Shown piece after piece: positions 35,773-44,633 of a stretch of 64,000 bases of DNA. This stretch comes from Methylocystis iwaonis (GTDB lineage: Bacteria; Pseudomonadota; Alphaproteobacteria; Rhizobiales; Beijerinckiaceae). The stretch lies in assembly GCF_027925385.1 (NCBI RefSeq), contig NZ_AP027142.1, forward strand, positions 2,462,001 to 2,526,000, given 5' to 3'. Within the stretch, counting starts at the first letter, position 1, and each line of letters starts with the position of its first letter. Below the pieces are notes generated by a model. The model saw only the letters and a program-made list of their open reading frames with translations, did not search any database and was not told the DNA's origin. The translations under genes were made by a program, and so were the position numbers.

Positions 35773-35961
35773 TTATTCCTCGGCCGACTTGACCTTGAGC
35801 ACCTGACGGCCGCGATACATGCCGGTCTTCAGGTCGATATGGTGCGGACGGCGCAGCTCGCCCGAATCCTTGTCCTCGACATAGGTCGGAGCCTTCAGCG
35901 CATCGGCGGAACGGCGGAAGCCCCGCTTCATCGGGGAGGTTTTTCTCTTCGGAACGGCCAT
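35773..35961 (-). CDS. rpmF: 50S ribosomal protein L32
   Basis: A 62-aa protein with the L32 start [20 protein letters not shown] and the alphaproteobacterial continuation [19 protein letters not shown]. There are no zinc-binding cysteine pairs, so it is the zinc-independent form usual for this class. It stands as a single gene; plsX, its partner in many bacteria, is not in the window. Confidence 0.97.
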   Translation of the reverse strand: MAVPKRKTSPMKRGFRRSADALKAPTYVEDKDSGELRRPHHIDLKTGMYRGRQVLKVKSAEE

Positions 35962-36144
35962 TTTCTTGTCTCTCTAAACAGCGAAGGCCGCGGGCGTTGC
36001 GCGCCGCGCGGCGGAAACTGGTGCCGGGCGTATACTCGAAAACATGCCCCGTGGCTACCCCCATCAGCCCCGAAAGGCCTCAGCAGCAGCCTTCTCGGGT
36101 CACCCCCAGGGCTCCGCATCCAGGTTAACAAACCCTACGCAGCC

Positions 36145-36290
36145 GCGTCATGCCCGCGCTTGTCGCGGGCATCCACGCCGGGACATTACGACACGCGGGG
36201 AGAAGAAGCGCGTTGGTCCGATCATGTTCTCAGCTTTCCGGGTCGGCGCCGCGTGGATGGCCGCGACAAGCGCGGCCATGACGTGGGGAC
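36145..36290. repeat. Long dispersed inverted repeat, family F
   Basis: The left arm CGTCATGCCCGCGCTTGTCG, continuing CGGGCATCCACG, is matched about 100 bases later by CGTGGATGGCCGCGACAAGC, continuing GCGGCCATGACG. The arms themselves contain short GC palindromes. It fills most of the 365-base gap between rpmF and the lysozyme gene, together with the rpmF promoter region; no gene is seen there. Confidence 0.75.
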
Positions 36291-36326
36291 ACATCTGCTC
36301 GTCAACCCGAATTCGGAGCCCTGGAA

Positions 36327-37373
36327 TCACCCCTTGTCGGGCTGCCCCTCGATCCCCGCGGGCGGAATCGGCCCGCTCTGCGCCGGCGCGTCTTTCTCAT
36401 AGGCGCCCTTCTCGACGCCCTTGAGCATCGCCGGATCGTCCTCGATGAGCTTATTGGCGGCGCGCTCGTCCACGATGGGCTTCGGCGCCGCCGCCGCTAC
36501 GGGCGCGGCCTTCATGCCGGTCGTCGAGGCGAGCCAGCCGCGCCAATGCTCATGGGAGCCGTTGAAGGTGTTCTGGTCCACGGCGCCGACGATTCCGGGC
36601 ACGCGGCCGTCCGAGCGATATTGCCAGAAGGTCCATTTGCGGTCGCCGTAGCGCACCTTGGGGTGGTATTTCGTCGAGCGCACCCAGATCGGATATTCCG
36701 ACAGCGCGTCGGGCTGCAGAATCGCCTGGTAGAAGTCGACCGAAGAATAGATGATCGGCTTCTTGCCGTAATGGCGCTCCATCGCCTCCAGCATGACCCG
36801 CATGTCGCGGATCGCCTCGTCGCGATACAGGGTGCGCTTGCAGCTCTTGGACTCCGGCGTCGGCTCGACGTCGAGCACGGGCGGCAGCGCGTCCGGATCG
36901 TTGGGCACGACCGAGGCGAAATTGGCGATTTCCTCGTGCGGCGGCCGGCACCAATAGACGAAGTGATAGGCGCCGCGCGGCACGCCCGCGGCCTTGGCGG
37001 CCGCCCAATTGTACTGGAACTTCGAATCGGCCTTGTCGCCGCCCTCGGTCGCCTTGATGAAGGCGAAGGCGACGCCCGACTCCTTGACCTGCTCCCAGTC
37101 TATGTCGCCCTGATATTTGGACACGTCGATGCCATGGACGGCGAATTCGGCGCTGCGCGTCGCGGGGAAGAGGTGAAGGTCCGATTCCGGCACCGCATAG
37201 GCGAGGAAGGTCGGGTCCCGCTTGGCGTTCAGGAGGGGAGCGCTGGTCGCAAAGCGCGGCCGCTTTGCGTGGCCGGGATCATAGCTGCTGCCACAGCCGG
37301 CGAGAGTCGCCGCGCCGGCCGCAACGCAAGCAAGCGCGGTGATACGCAATACGGAACTATTCAACGAGCACAT
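36327..37373 (-). CDS. GH25-family lysozyme-like lipoprotein
   Basis: Predicted peptidoglycan N-acetylmuramidase of glycoside hydrolase family 25. The 348-aa product has a lipoprotein leader with lipobox LAGC (C27). The GH25 domain (about 75-280) shows GIDVSKYQGDIDWEQVKESG, FAFIKATEGG, YHFVYWCRPP and PPVLDVEPTP; the DVS aspartate and the DVE acidic pair are the expected catalytic and substrate residues. A C-terminal extension of about 65 residues is Ala/Pro rich. A self-wall remodelling enzyme anchored to the envelope is likelier than a phage endolysin, as no phage genes surround it. Confidence 0.9.
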   Translation of the reverse strand: MCSLNSSVLRITALACVAAGAATLAGCGSSYDPGHAKRPRFATSAPLLNAKRDPTFLAYAVPESDLHLFPATRSAEFAVHGIDVSKYQGDIDWEQVKESGVAFAFIKATEGGDKADSKFQYNWAAAKAAGVPRGAYHFVYWCRPPHEEIANFASVVPNDPDALPPVLDVEPTPESKSCKRTLYRDEAIRDMRVMLEAMERHYGKKPIIYSSVDFYQAILQPDALSEYPIWVRSTKYHPKVRYGDRKWTFWQYRSDGRVPGIVGAVDQNTFNGSHEHWRGWLASTTGMKAAPVAAAAPKPIVDERAANKLIEDDPAMLKGVEKGAYEKDAPAQSGPIPPAGIEGQPDKG

Positions 37374-37489
37374 TTCGTCAAATTATCCCAGGAGGGGGCA
37401 ACGAAGCGTTAACGCGCCGCGCCGCGAATGCACGCCGATCGGGGATTTTTGTGATTCTTTGCAGCCGAAATATGTTGGTGGGGAGGCAG

Positions 37490-37550
37490 GCGAGCCTGAA
37501 GGCTCGCGGTCCAGGGGGGCGGGCTTTGGACCGCGAGTCTTCAGGCTCGC
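37490..37550. repeat. Dispersed palindromic repeat, family D, abutting mgtE
   Basis: GCGAGCCTGAAGGCTCGCGG on the left and CCGCGAGTCTTCAGGCTCGC on the right, the same core as the 12607-12660 copy. Its right end touches the mgtE stop codon (TAA complement at 37551-37553), so it may act as the mgtE transcript 3' hairpin. Confidence 0.8.
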
Positions 37551-38960
37551 TTATTTCAAATGGAACCACATCGTCGCAATCGTCAAAAATGCCCCATAAC
37601 CAACGACATCGGTAATCGTCGTCACGAACGGCCCCGAGGACACCGCCGGATCGAATTTGAAGCGATTGAACAGCAGCGGCACGACGATGCCGCCAAAAGC
37701 GCCCGCCACCAAATTCGTGAACATCGCCAGGGCCATGACCGGCCACAGCCCGACGTTCTGGAACCAGTTGGCGGCGACGATCCCGGTCACCAGGCCGAAA
37801 GCCGCGCCATTCACCGCGCCGATCGCCAATTCGCGGAGGATGATCTTCATAGCGTTGGCGCGGTTCAATTCGCGGGTGGCCAGCGCGCGGACGGCGACGG
37901 TCATGGTCTGGGTCGCCGAATTGCCGCCCTGCCCCGCAATGATCGGACCGAGCACCGCAAGCGCGACCATCTGCTCCAGTTGCGACTGGAAGGTCTTGAG
38001 CACGCTGGAGGTGATAAAGGCGGTCAGCAGATTGATGAAGAGCCAGGTAAAGCGGCTTTTGGCGATCCACCAGAAATCATCGGTCAGCTCTTCTTCCGGG
38101 TTCACGCCGCCGAGCGCCTTGATCTCTTCAGAGGCCTGCTCCTGAATGACGTCGACGATGTCGTCGATGGTGAGCGCGCCGACGAGGCGCTCGCTTTCGT
38201 CGACGACCGGCGCCGACACGAGATTGTAGCGCTCGAAAAGACGCGCCGCCTCGGTTCCGTCCTCGGTCGCCTTCACCCGGCGCCGGTCGGCCTGCATGAT
38301 CTCGTCGAGCCGCGCATTCGGCTTGGCGCGCACAAGGGCGTCGAGAAAGACCGTGCCGAGCAGGTGATAGCCGGGGTCGACGACGAAGACCTCGAAGAAA
38401 GTTTCAGGCAGTTCGTCGCCATCCGTCTCGCGGAAGAAGTCGAGCACGCGGCCCGCCGTCCAGAAGGGCGGCACGGCGATGAGCGTCGTCTGCATCAGAC
38501 GGCCGGCGGAGCCTTCCGGATAATCGAGCGAGCGGCGCAGGACGATGCGTTCCTGCGCCGGCAGGGCTTCGAGAACCTCCGCCTGCTCCGCGGGCTCGAG
38601 CGTCTCGAGAATGGCGACGGCGTCGTCGCTTTCGAGATCGCGCATGCCCTCGACCAGGGTCTCGACCGGCAGCTCTTCGAGAATATCTTCGCGGGTGGCT
38701 TCACCCACTTCCATCAGCGCGGTAAAATCGAAGTCCGCGCCCATCAGCTCGACGAGGCGCGGGCGGGCCTCGTGGCTCAAAAGCTCGAGCAGCGCGCCGA
38801 GATCGGCCTCGTGGAGATCGCCGACGAGTTCATGGACCTTGTCGGAGTCGCCGAGCGCGACGGCGGCCTCGACCGCGAAGACGAAATCGCGGTCCGGCCC
38901 GCCGTTTTCTTCGCGGAAACCCTCGGCGCCCGCCGCCGTTTCTTCATGATCGAGTGGCAT
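37551..38960 (-). CDS. mgtE: Magnesium transporter MgtE
   Basis: Mg2+-gated magnesium channel of the inner membrane. The 469-aa product has the standard order: acidic helical N domain (about 30-150, many Glu), paired CBS domains (about 155-275, with ARLFERYNLVSAPVVDESE) and five C-terminal membrane helices (about 305-465) including LGPIIAGQGGNSATQTMTVA, the pore-region signature. A short acidic extension precedes the N domain. Regulation is expected at protein level by Mg2+ binding to the N and CBS domains; no leader riboswitch was recognised. Confidence 0.95.
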   Translation of the reverse strand: MPLDHEETAAGAEGFREENGGPDRDFVFAVEAAVALGDSDKVHELVGDLHEADLGALLELLSHEARPRLVELMGADFDFTALMEVGEATREDILEELPVETLVEGMRDLESDDAVAILETLEPAEQAEVLEALPAQERIVLRRSLDYPEGSAGRLMQTTLIAVPPFWTAGRVLDFFRETDGDELPETFFEVFVVDPGYHLLGTVFLDALVRAKPNARLDEIMQADRRRVKATEDGTEAARLFERYNLVSAPVVDESERLVGALTIDDIVDVIQEQASEEIKALGGVNPEEELTDDFWWIAKSRFTWLFINLLTAFITSSVLKTFQSQLEQMVALAVLGPIIAGQGGNSATQTMTVAVRALATRELNRANAMKIILRELAIGAVNGAAFGLVTGIVAANWFQNVGLWPVMALAMFTNLVAGAFGGIVVPLLFNRFKFDPAVSSGPFVTTITDVVGYGAFLTIATMWFHLK

Positions 38961-39030
38961 GCCGATTCCCGCTACCAGGCTTCAGGCTCCTTAACCCGCT
39001 CAGATGCGGAAGCAAACCGGCAAAACCGAA

Positions 39031-39903
39031 ATGATCAAACTTTCGAGCGTCACTCTCTGCGCCCTCCTGACCCTCGGCGCGACGGCCGCCGTCGCCCGCG
39101 ACTGCGGGCCTGACGCGCTCGGCGTCTCGCGCACCATCGCCATCGGCCCGAAGGGAACCGCCGTCGGATTGCAAAGCTATCCGCGCACGCTCGATCTGCA
39201 GGACCATGAGGTTGTCCTCACTTTCGACGACGGGCCGGCCGAGCCCACCGCGCGCGTGCTCGATGCGCTCGCCAAGGAATGCGCGCTCGCGACATTCTTC
39301 GTCATCGGCCGCAACGCCGAGGAAACGCCGGCATTGGTGCGGCGCGAGGCGGCCGAAGGCCACAGCATCGGCTACCACTCCTATAGCCATCCGGCGAATA
39401 CGCTGCGGCTGATGTACGACGACGCGGCGAAGGCCGACATCGAGAAGGGCGTGGCGGCGGTCGAAAAGGCGTCGGGCGGCAAATCCGCGCCCTTCTTCCG
39501 CTTTCCCGGCTTTGCCGATACGCCCGAGCTTGTCTCTTACCTGGAAGGCAAGGGCTTCACCATTTTCGGCTCGGACCTATGGGCCTCCGACTGGTCGCCG
39601 ATGGCGCCGAAGGCCGAGCTCGATCTCGTGATGTCGCGGCTGGAAAAGGCGGGCAAGGGAATCGTGCTCTTCCACGACTCCAAGGCGCAGACGGCGGCCA
39701 TGCTGCCCGACTTCCTAACCGCGCTGAAAAGCCGGGGCTATAAGCTCGTCCATATCGTCCCCGGCGCGGGCGAGACGCCGGTCGTCGACGCGGGGCCGGA
39801 TTGGACCTCGACGACCGAGCCGATCATCGCCAAGACGCTTGCCGGCAAGGTCAAAGGCGCCGCCGCGGGAGACGGCCACGGCCACTCCCACGGCGATCAA
39901 TAG
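39031..39903 (+). CDS. Exported polysaccharide deacetylase family protein
   Basis: NodB-homology carbohydrate esterase. With the ATG at 39031 (MIKLSSVTLCALLTLGATAA) the 290-aa product has a signal peptide; another ATG lies at 39004. Catalytic motifs are VLTFDDGPAEPTARVL (D-D), IGYHSYSHPANTLR (metal-binding His pair), FFRFPGFADT, and LFHDSKAQTAA. The C-terminus GHGHSHGDQ is histidine-rich, which may help capture metal ions. The substrate may be peptidoglycan or another surface polysaccharide. It is divergent from mgtE. Confidence 0.9.
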   Translation: MIKLSSVTLCALLTLGATAAVARDCGPDALGVSRTIAIGPKGTAVGLQSYPRTLDLQDHEVVLTFDDGPAEPTARVLDALAKECALATFFVIGRNAEETPALVRREAAEGHSIGYHSYSHPANTLRLMYDDAAKADIEKGVAAVEKASGGKSAPFFRFPGFADTPELVSYLEGKGFTIFGSDLWASDWSPMAPKAELDLVMSRLEKAGKGIVLFHDSKAQTAAMLPDFLTALKSRGYKLVHIVPGAGETPVVDAGPDWTSTTEPIIAKTLAGKVKGAAAGDGHGHSHGDQ

Positions 39904-40830
39904 TCAGCCATTCTCGCAGGCGTAGAAGCCCTTGGCGCCCCAGCAGGCCCCGGTCTTGTAGACTTGGCCGAGATTGCGGCCGCCGAGCGTCGCCGTCCAG
40001 ACGCGCCCGTGCTTATGGGCGATTTCGAGCGGCTTGCCCGGCAGGTCGAAGGTCACGGCCTCGGCGGTATGATGCACCTTGCAGCTTCCGCTGTTCTGCA
40101 CGCGGCCCGAAAGCTTCAAATAGCATTTCGCCATATGCGCGTCATCCGCGGGCGCTTCCGCCTGCCTTGCGGGTGAAGCAGGTTCCGCCTTGGCCTGCGG
40201 CGCCGGCGCGGCGGGGAGCTCGGCGACATTGGCGTTGTCGGGCGGCGCCGCCATCTCCTGGCTTTCCGCGCCCTGCCCGGCTCCGAGCTTCTCCCGCATG
40301 GAGGCCGGCGGCGGCGCCAAAGGCTCCGGCGCGCGCGCGGGCGCGGCCGCTGTTTCGGTCATGGGACGCGCATCAAGGAAGGGATCGAGGGCCGATGTCT
40401 TCAGCGCAGGAGCCGCAGGCTGCGGCGCGGCTGGCTGCATAGCGGCGGCGGGCGCCGTCTCGGTCGCCGGCGCCGGTTTCGCGCCCATCTCCTCCTCGAC
40501 GGGCGCCGCGACGGCGACGGCTGCTTTCGGCGCCGCGAACTCGGGCTGGGCTTCGCTCGATCCGCCGAGCGGCGCGCCCGGGCCAAAGAGCGCCGTGCTC
40601 ATGATCGCGGCGGCGCCGCCGACAATCGTGAAGGCGAGAACCAGATGGATGACGCCTTCGACGCGATCGTAGGACAGGCCCCACAGCGGCGCACGATAGG
40701 CGTCGCGCCCTGGCGGCGCCGTCCGCGGGCGAGACAGAAAGGCGGGGATGCTGGAGGCGCGCGCGACGGGGCGCTTGGCTTCCGGCTTGGCGGCGCCGTT
40801 ACGACGGCGGTTTTCTAGAATGACGCTCAT
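39904..40830 (-). CDS. Membrane-anchored Ala/Pro-rich protein of unknown function
   Basis: A 308-aa product starting MSVILENRRRNGAAKPEAKR, with GGAGAG six bases upstream of the ATG. One hydrophobic segment (about 60-82, VIHLVLAFTIVGGAAAIMST) anchors it, with the basic N-terminus cytoplasmic. Residues 85-230 are a low-complexity Ala/Pro/Glu linker. The C-terminal 80 residues form a compact domain with three cysteines (KCYLKLSG, GSCKVHH, GACWGAK, and the final YACENG), probably periplasmic and disulfide-bonded. It looks like an envelope-spanning tether. It lies downstream of modA behind a terminator. Confidence 0.72.
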   Translation of the reverse strand: MSVILENRRRNGAAKPEAKRPVARASSIPAFLSRPRTAPPGRDAYRAPLWGLSYDRVEGVIHLVLAFTIVGGAAAIMSTALFGPGAPLGGSSEAQPEFAAPKAAVAVAAPVEEEMGAKPAPATETAPAAAMQPAAPQPAAPALKTSALDPFLDARPMTETAAAPARAPEPLAPPPASMREKLGAGQGAESQEMAAPPDNANVAELPAAPAPQAKAEPASPARQAEAPADDAHMAKCYLKLSGRVQNSGSCKVHHTAEAVTFDLPGKPLEIAHKHGRVWTATLGGRNLGQVYKTGACWGAKGFYACENG

Positions 40831-41117
40831 GTTACTCTCTCCGGGCACGAGGCTCGAGAGACGACAGGGGCGCGCCGCGCTTCCAGAGCGGCCTTTGACG
40901 CGCCACGTCTCGCGAGTCCGATATGCCGGGACGCTCTCCCGGACGGTTTTTCCCAGCCCAACCAGCGCGGGCAGCCATGCTCGGCCCTCTCTCTGCGCCA
41001 GTTCCAGACGCATCTTGCGAGGGAAAATGTGGCTGATCTTTGCCCTGGCCGGAACTTCCGCTTTCGGACCGCCGGCGGCGCCCAAAAGAGGCGCCCACTT
41101 GGATAATCAATAATTTG
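40831..41117. other. Non-coding gap between the Ala/Pro-rich protein gene and the modA terminator
   Basis: No convincing gene is present on either strand; frames here lack ribosome sites and resemble no family. The promoter of the downstream minus-strand gene should be here. Nothing else is recognised. Confidence 0.4.
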
Positions 41118-41150
41118 GCGTCGCGGATCGGCTGCCTCGATCCGCGACGC
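41118..41150 (-). terminator. modA: Probable terminator of modA
   Basis: GCGTCGCGGATC and GATCCGCGACGC form a perfect 12-base stem with a 9-base loop a few bases beyond the modA stop. On the minus strand it is followed by CAAATTATTG, AT-rich but not a pure T run. Confidence 0.65.
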
Positions 41151-41156
41151 GAAGGA

Positions 41157-41963
41157 TCAACGGGAAACGCTGAACCCCTGCTCGGCGAAGATCGCCTTGC
41201 CGGGCTTGCTGAGAAGGAAGGAGAGGAGCTTCGCCGCCCCGTCGCCCTGCGCCGTGGCGGTGAGAGCGATCGGGTAAATGATCGCCGGGTGAGTATTCGC
41301 CGGGAAGGTGGCGACGACTTTCACCTTGGGCTCCGATTTGGCGTCGGTGAGATAGACGATTCCGAGCGGCGCTTCGTCACGCGCGACGAAATTGAGCGCG
41401 GCGCGCACATTATCGGTGAAGGCGAAATTCGGCTCGGCGACCGACCACAGCCCCAACTTCTCCAACGCCGCCTTCGCATATTTGCCGACGGGGACGGAGG
41501 CCGGGTCGCCGGTCGCGATCTTGCCCGAGCCGATCGCCTGCGTCAGGGCGTCCTTTGTGAAGGCGAGCTTTTCCAGCTTAGAGGATTTCGGCGCGACCAC
41601 GACGAGCACATTGCCGAGGAAATCGGCGCGCGTGTCGGCGCGGATCAGATTTTTGCCGGCCAGATAGTCCATCGACGCCGCATCGGCCGAGACGAACACA
41701 TCCGCGGGCGCCCCGGATTCGATCTGCTTGGCGAGCGCCATCGAGCCCGCATAGCTGATTTTCAGCTCGATTCCGCTTTTCGCTTTGAAGGCGGCGGCCG
41801 CCGTGTCCAGCGCGTTTTTGAGGCTCGCCGCGGCGAACACGGTCACCGTAGGCGCGCTCGCCTGGGCATTTGGCGGCGGCGACGCGACGGGACCTTCCGC
41901 GAAAACCGAGGCGGCGACGAGCGAGAAGGTGAGCGTGAAGGCGAGGGTGAGCAATCTGATCAT
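41157..41963 (-). CDS. modA: Molybdate ABC transporter substrate-binding protein
   Basis: Periplasmic oxyanion-binding protein for molybdate or tungstate. The 268-aa product (MIRLLTLAFTLTFSLVAASV) has a signal peptide and a GAGG ribosome site 7 bases before the ATG at 41963. The mature protein begins with the family motif VTVFAAASLKNALDTAAAAF, followed by SYAGSMALAKQIESGAPADV and later DEAPLGIVYLTDA. modB and modC are not adjacent on either side, so the permease and ATPase must be encoded elsewhere. Confidence 0.93.
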   Translation of the reverse strand: MIRLLTLAFTLTFSLVAASVFAEGPVASPPPNAQASAPTVTVFAAASLKNALDTAAAAFKAKSGIELKISYAGSMALAKQIESGAPADVFVSADAASMDYLAGKNLIRADTRADFLGNVLVVVAPKSSKLEKLAFTKDALTQAIGSGKIATGDPASVPVGKYAKAALEKLGLWSVAEPNFAFTDNVRAALNFVARDEAPLGIVYLTDAKSEPKVKVVATFPANTHPAIIYPIALTATAQGDGAAKLLSFLLSKPGKAIFAEQGFSVSR

Positions 41964-42126
41964 GGACAATCCTCGAAGAGGCGTGGGCACCGCGGACGTG
42001 AATATGTGAACTTAGGAATAGTTTAACGACGTGCTGGAGTCATGCGCATATTTTCCGCAAATAACGCCTAACTTTACACCAGAATGCACCTCTGCAGCAA
42101 GGCCAACGACCGTTGCGCAACCTGCT

Positions 42127-42230
42127 GTCATTCCCGACGCCCGCAAAGCTGGCGATCGGGAATCCAGAGCAAAACCAATGCTCTTGTGGCTCTGGATTCC
42201 CGGCCGGGCCTTTGGCCCGCCGGGAATGAC
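42127..42230. repeat. Dispersed palindromic repeat, family B, inverted pair
   Basis: GTCATTCCCGACGCCCGCAA at the left and GGCCCGCCGGGAATGAC at the right, with CGATCGGGAATCCAGAGC and GGCTCTGGATTCCCGG between, so two B elements face each other. It occupies the middle of the 351-base gap between modA and the VOC gene, in which no gene is seen. Confidence 0.85.
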
Positions 42231-42314
42231 CCAGTCGCAATGCGTGCTATTCAAAGGGGAGTGGATTAAGGGGTCGGCCGGGGCTAAGCGGACCGAGGCC
42301 CGCTCCCGTACCCC

Positions 42315-42737
42315 CTAGACGCCGAAGGTCACGAAACCGCGCTCGTCGATTGGCCAGGCGGGGTTCCACGCGATCTCCCAGGCATGATCGTCGGGATCGG
42401 CGACATAGCCGCGAAAACCGCCATGCGGCGGCTCGTCTGCAGGGCGGATGATGACGCCGCCTGCCTGCGCAAGCCTGTTCATCAAGGGAATCACGTCCTC
42501 TTTCGCCGATACATTATGTGCGAGAGAGAAAGCGCCGGGTTGCAGCAGACCGGCGCGATTCATATCGGCTTCCAAGGCGGCCTTCAGGAAGGTTCCCAAA
42601 ACGAAGCCGTTCATTTGATAGAAGACGATCTGGTTGGCCTCGAAAACCGGCGCCCATCCGAAGCCGTCGACGTAAAAGCGCCGCGACCGATCGAGATCGA
42701 CGACGCCAAGGGTAATGACGGAAATTTGCTGTTGCAC
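42315..42737 (-). CDS. VOC-family (glyoxalase/bleomycin resistance fold) protein
   Basis: A 140-aa protein of the vicinal oxygen chelate superfamily. It shows the paired beta-alpha-beta-beta-beta modules: VITLGVVDLDRSRRFYVDGF at the N-terminus and ADEPPHGGFRGYVADPDDHA followed by WEIAWNPAW at the C-terminus. The C-terminal E of WEIAWNP is the usual metal ligand position, but the first-module His ligand is not obvious. Substrate unknown. The start ATG at 42737 lies in a region without a clear strong ribosome site. Confidence 0.85.
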   Translation of the reverse strand: MQQQISVITLGVVDLDRSRRFYVDGFGWAPVFEANQIVFYQMNGFVLGTFLKAALEADMNRAGLLQPGAFSLAHNVSAKEDVIPLMNRLAQAGGVIIRPADEPPHGGFRGYVADPDDHAWEIAWNPAWPIDERGFVTFGV

Positions 42738-43002
42738 CCTACGACCTCCTCTTCGCCGACACGCGATTGCGTCGGGCGTTAAAGGTCAGGGGACTCATCG
42801 CTGTCGCGAAGGTCAGGACCCGATTCCACGGGGATCGGGCTAACCGCACCGATCTCTCCTTTTTAGACAGTCTAGGATTAGCAGCGCTTCGCCAGCCGTT
42901 CAACGCCTCGTTGGGCGAGACAGGCGTGATGGCGCTCGAAGAATTGGCGGCCCTAAAGCCGCTCGCCGATCTTGCGGCTAGGGAATGCCCGCTGGAAATT
43001 TT

Positions 43003-43087
43003 TGGTGCGGTCGAGAGGACTCGAACCTCCACTGGTTGCCCAACTAGCACCTCAAGCTAGCGCGTCTACCAATTCCGCCACGACCGC
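43003..43087 (-). tRNA. tRNA-Leu (anticodon GAG)
   Basis: On the minus strand GCGGTCG and CGACCGC form the acceptor stem, with discriminator A and an encoded CCA. The D-arm GGCGGAATTGGTAGACGC, anticodon loop CTTGAGG (anticodon GAG, reads CUC/CUU), a long leucine-type variable arm (TGCTAGTTGGGCAACCAGT region) and TTCGAGTCC T-loop are all present. A TTGTCA-like box with a weak TTAGAG lies about 60-85 bases upstream. Confidence 0.96.
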
Positions 43088-43439
43088 ATCGGGCGCTTCG
43101 ATCTGTGCTGTGAAGCGCCGGCGCGCAGCCTCTAACAAATTGACCGGGCGCTGACAAGGGCGGCGCCATAATTTTGCAATCGACCGGGCGCCAACGGGGG
43201 AAAAGTCGAGCTAAACCAAGGGAAAACTTTGCATCGAGACATGTGGAAGAACGGCCGGGCGCTGATGCGGAGCCTACCGCCAGCCTCGTAGACCCTCGCC
43301 TCCTCTGGCGTACAGATTCGACGCGCCCTAGCCTGGGTCGAGATGCCGCATAATCTTTCAGAAATGCAGGGGCCTGAGTGATTTGACAAGAGCGCGGCTA
43401 TAGCCGAAGGGTTTCCCGGCGGCAAAAAACAAGAACGAA
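43088..43439. other. Non-coding gap between tRNA-Leu and the desaturase gene
   Basis: About 350 bases without a credible gene. A TTGACA sequence at about 43383 could be a -35 box for the desaturase, but the -10 is not clear. The tRNA-Leu promoter must lie in the left part. Nothing else is recognised. Confidence 0.4.
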
Positions 43440-44564
43440 ATGGCGCGTCGCGCGCCCCCGGGGAAGAAAAAATTGAACGACACGATCGCTACTTTAGGCG
43501 GTAGCCTGGAAACAGGCGAACCGGACGGGCGGGCGCTCGCCCAACGCATGGCGGCGCTCAAAAACGAGGCGCGCGAAAAGGGCTATTTCAACGTCCCGCT
43601 CTGGGAGCAGGCGCTTCGCGGCGTCGAGCTCGTCGGCGTTCCGACGCTGGCTTTCGCTTTGCTCGCGAAAGGCGGGCTTGCCGCCGCGGCCGGCGCGCTG
43701 CTGCTCGGCGTCCATTATCCGCGCACGGCGTATCTGGGCCATGACGTCGCCCATAACCAATGGGGACCGCGCGAGGAGCCGAAAGCGCGCGTCATGCTCG
43801 CGGCGGCGGCGCTGTTCCAGGGCTTCGGCGCCTCCTGGTGGGTGGAGAAGCACGAGCTGCACCACTCTTTCCCGAACGGATGCAAGATGAACGCCGAAGG
43901 CGTGCTGACGCCGATCGACGGCGACATCGATTCGGCGCCGTGGATCGTGTGGGACAAGCTCCTCGTCCAGCACAATGACACGGCCCAGATGTCCGGCTTG
44001 TCGAGGTTCCTCGCTCCCTTCCTGCGGCGGTTCCAGGTCGCCCTCTTCTTCCCGCTGCTCATGCTCGCCCGCTTCAACTGGAGCTGGCAGAGCATCGCGA
44101 CCGCGGCGCGCAAAGAGAAGACGCTCGAGACGGCGCTTTGCGTGGCGCATTGGGTTCTGGGCCTCACGCTCGCGGGCTTCCTCACGCCGGGCGCCGCCTG
44201 GACGGGTTGGGCGTGGTTCGTGTTCGCGCAGCTTCTCGGCGGCTTCATCCTCGCCTTCGTCTTCGTCCTCAATCACACGGGGATGGAAGTCTATGACGCT
44301 GCGAAGGCGATGGGCTTCTACGACCGTCAGGCGCGCTCGACCCGCAACACGCCGACCTCGACCTTCCTGGACTGGCTCACCGGCGGCCTCAACAGCCAGA
44401 TCGAGCACCATATGTTCCCGACCATGGCGCGGCGCAATTTGAGCAAGATGCGCGATGCGACCCGCAAAGCCATGCAGGAGTGCGGCTACGCCTATGACGA
44501 GCTGAACAACCGCGAGGCCATGCGCGCGGTTCTGACGACTCTGGACGAAGCCGCTCGGGCTTAA
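43440..44564 (+). CDS. Membrane fatty acid desaturase (acyl-lipid type)
   Basis: A 374-aa di-iron desaturase. The three histidine boxes are HDVAH (101-105), HELHH (138-142) and QIEHH (320-324); the last, with Gln replacing the first His, is the hallmark of front-end (delta-5/delta-6-like) and related desaturases. Hydrophobic spans at about 62-95, 200-215 and 230-280 form the membrane part. Unlike eukaryotic front-end enzymes it has no fused cytochrome b5 domain, so it needs a separate electron donor, and none is adjacent. The regiospecificity cannot be read from sequence. Confidence 0.92.
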   Translation: MARRAPPGKKKLNDTIATLGGSLETGEPDGRALAQRMAALKNEAREKGYFNVPLWEQALRGVELVGVPTLAFALLAKGGLAAAAGALLLGVHYPRTAYLGHDVAHNQWGPREEPKARVMLAAAALFQGFGASWWVEKHELHHSFPNGCKMNAEGVLTPIDGDIDSAPWIVWDKLLVQHNDTAQMSGLSRFLAPFLRRFQVALFFPLLMLARFNWSWQSIATAARKEKTLETALCVAHWVLGLTLAGFLTPGAAWTGWAWFVFAQLLGGFILAFVFVLNHTGMEVYDAAKAMGFYDRQARSTRNTPTSTFLDWLTGGLNSQIEHHMFPTMARRNLSKMRDATRKAMQECGYAYDELNNREAMRAVLTTLDEAARA

Positions 44565-44633
44565 AACAATTCGGGAGGCTGATGCTTTCAGCCTCCCTAC
44601 CAAAGGGCGCCAAGGCCCGGCCTCGCCTAAAAA

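Noticed and set aside
42739..43060. Overlapping frames of about 100 aa on both strands upstream of the VOC gene
   Set aside because: Both run into tRNA-Leu and lack ribosome sites and family similarity.
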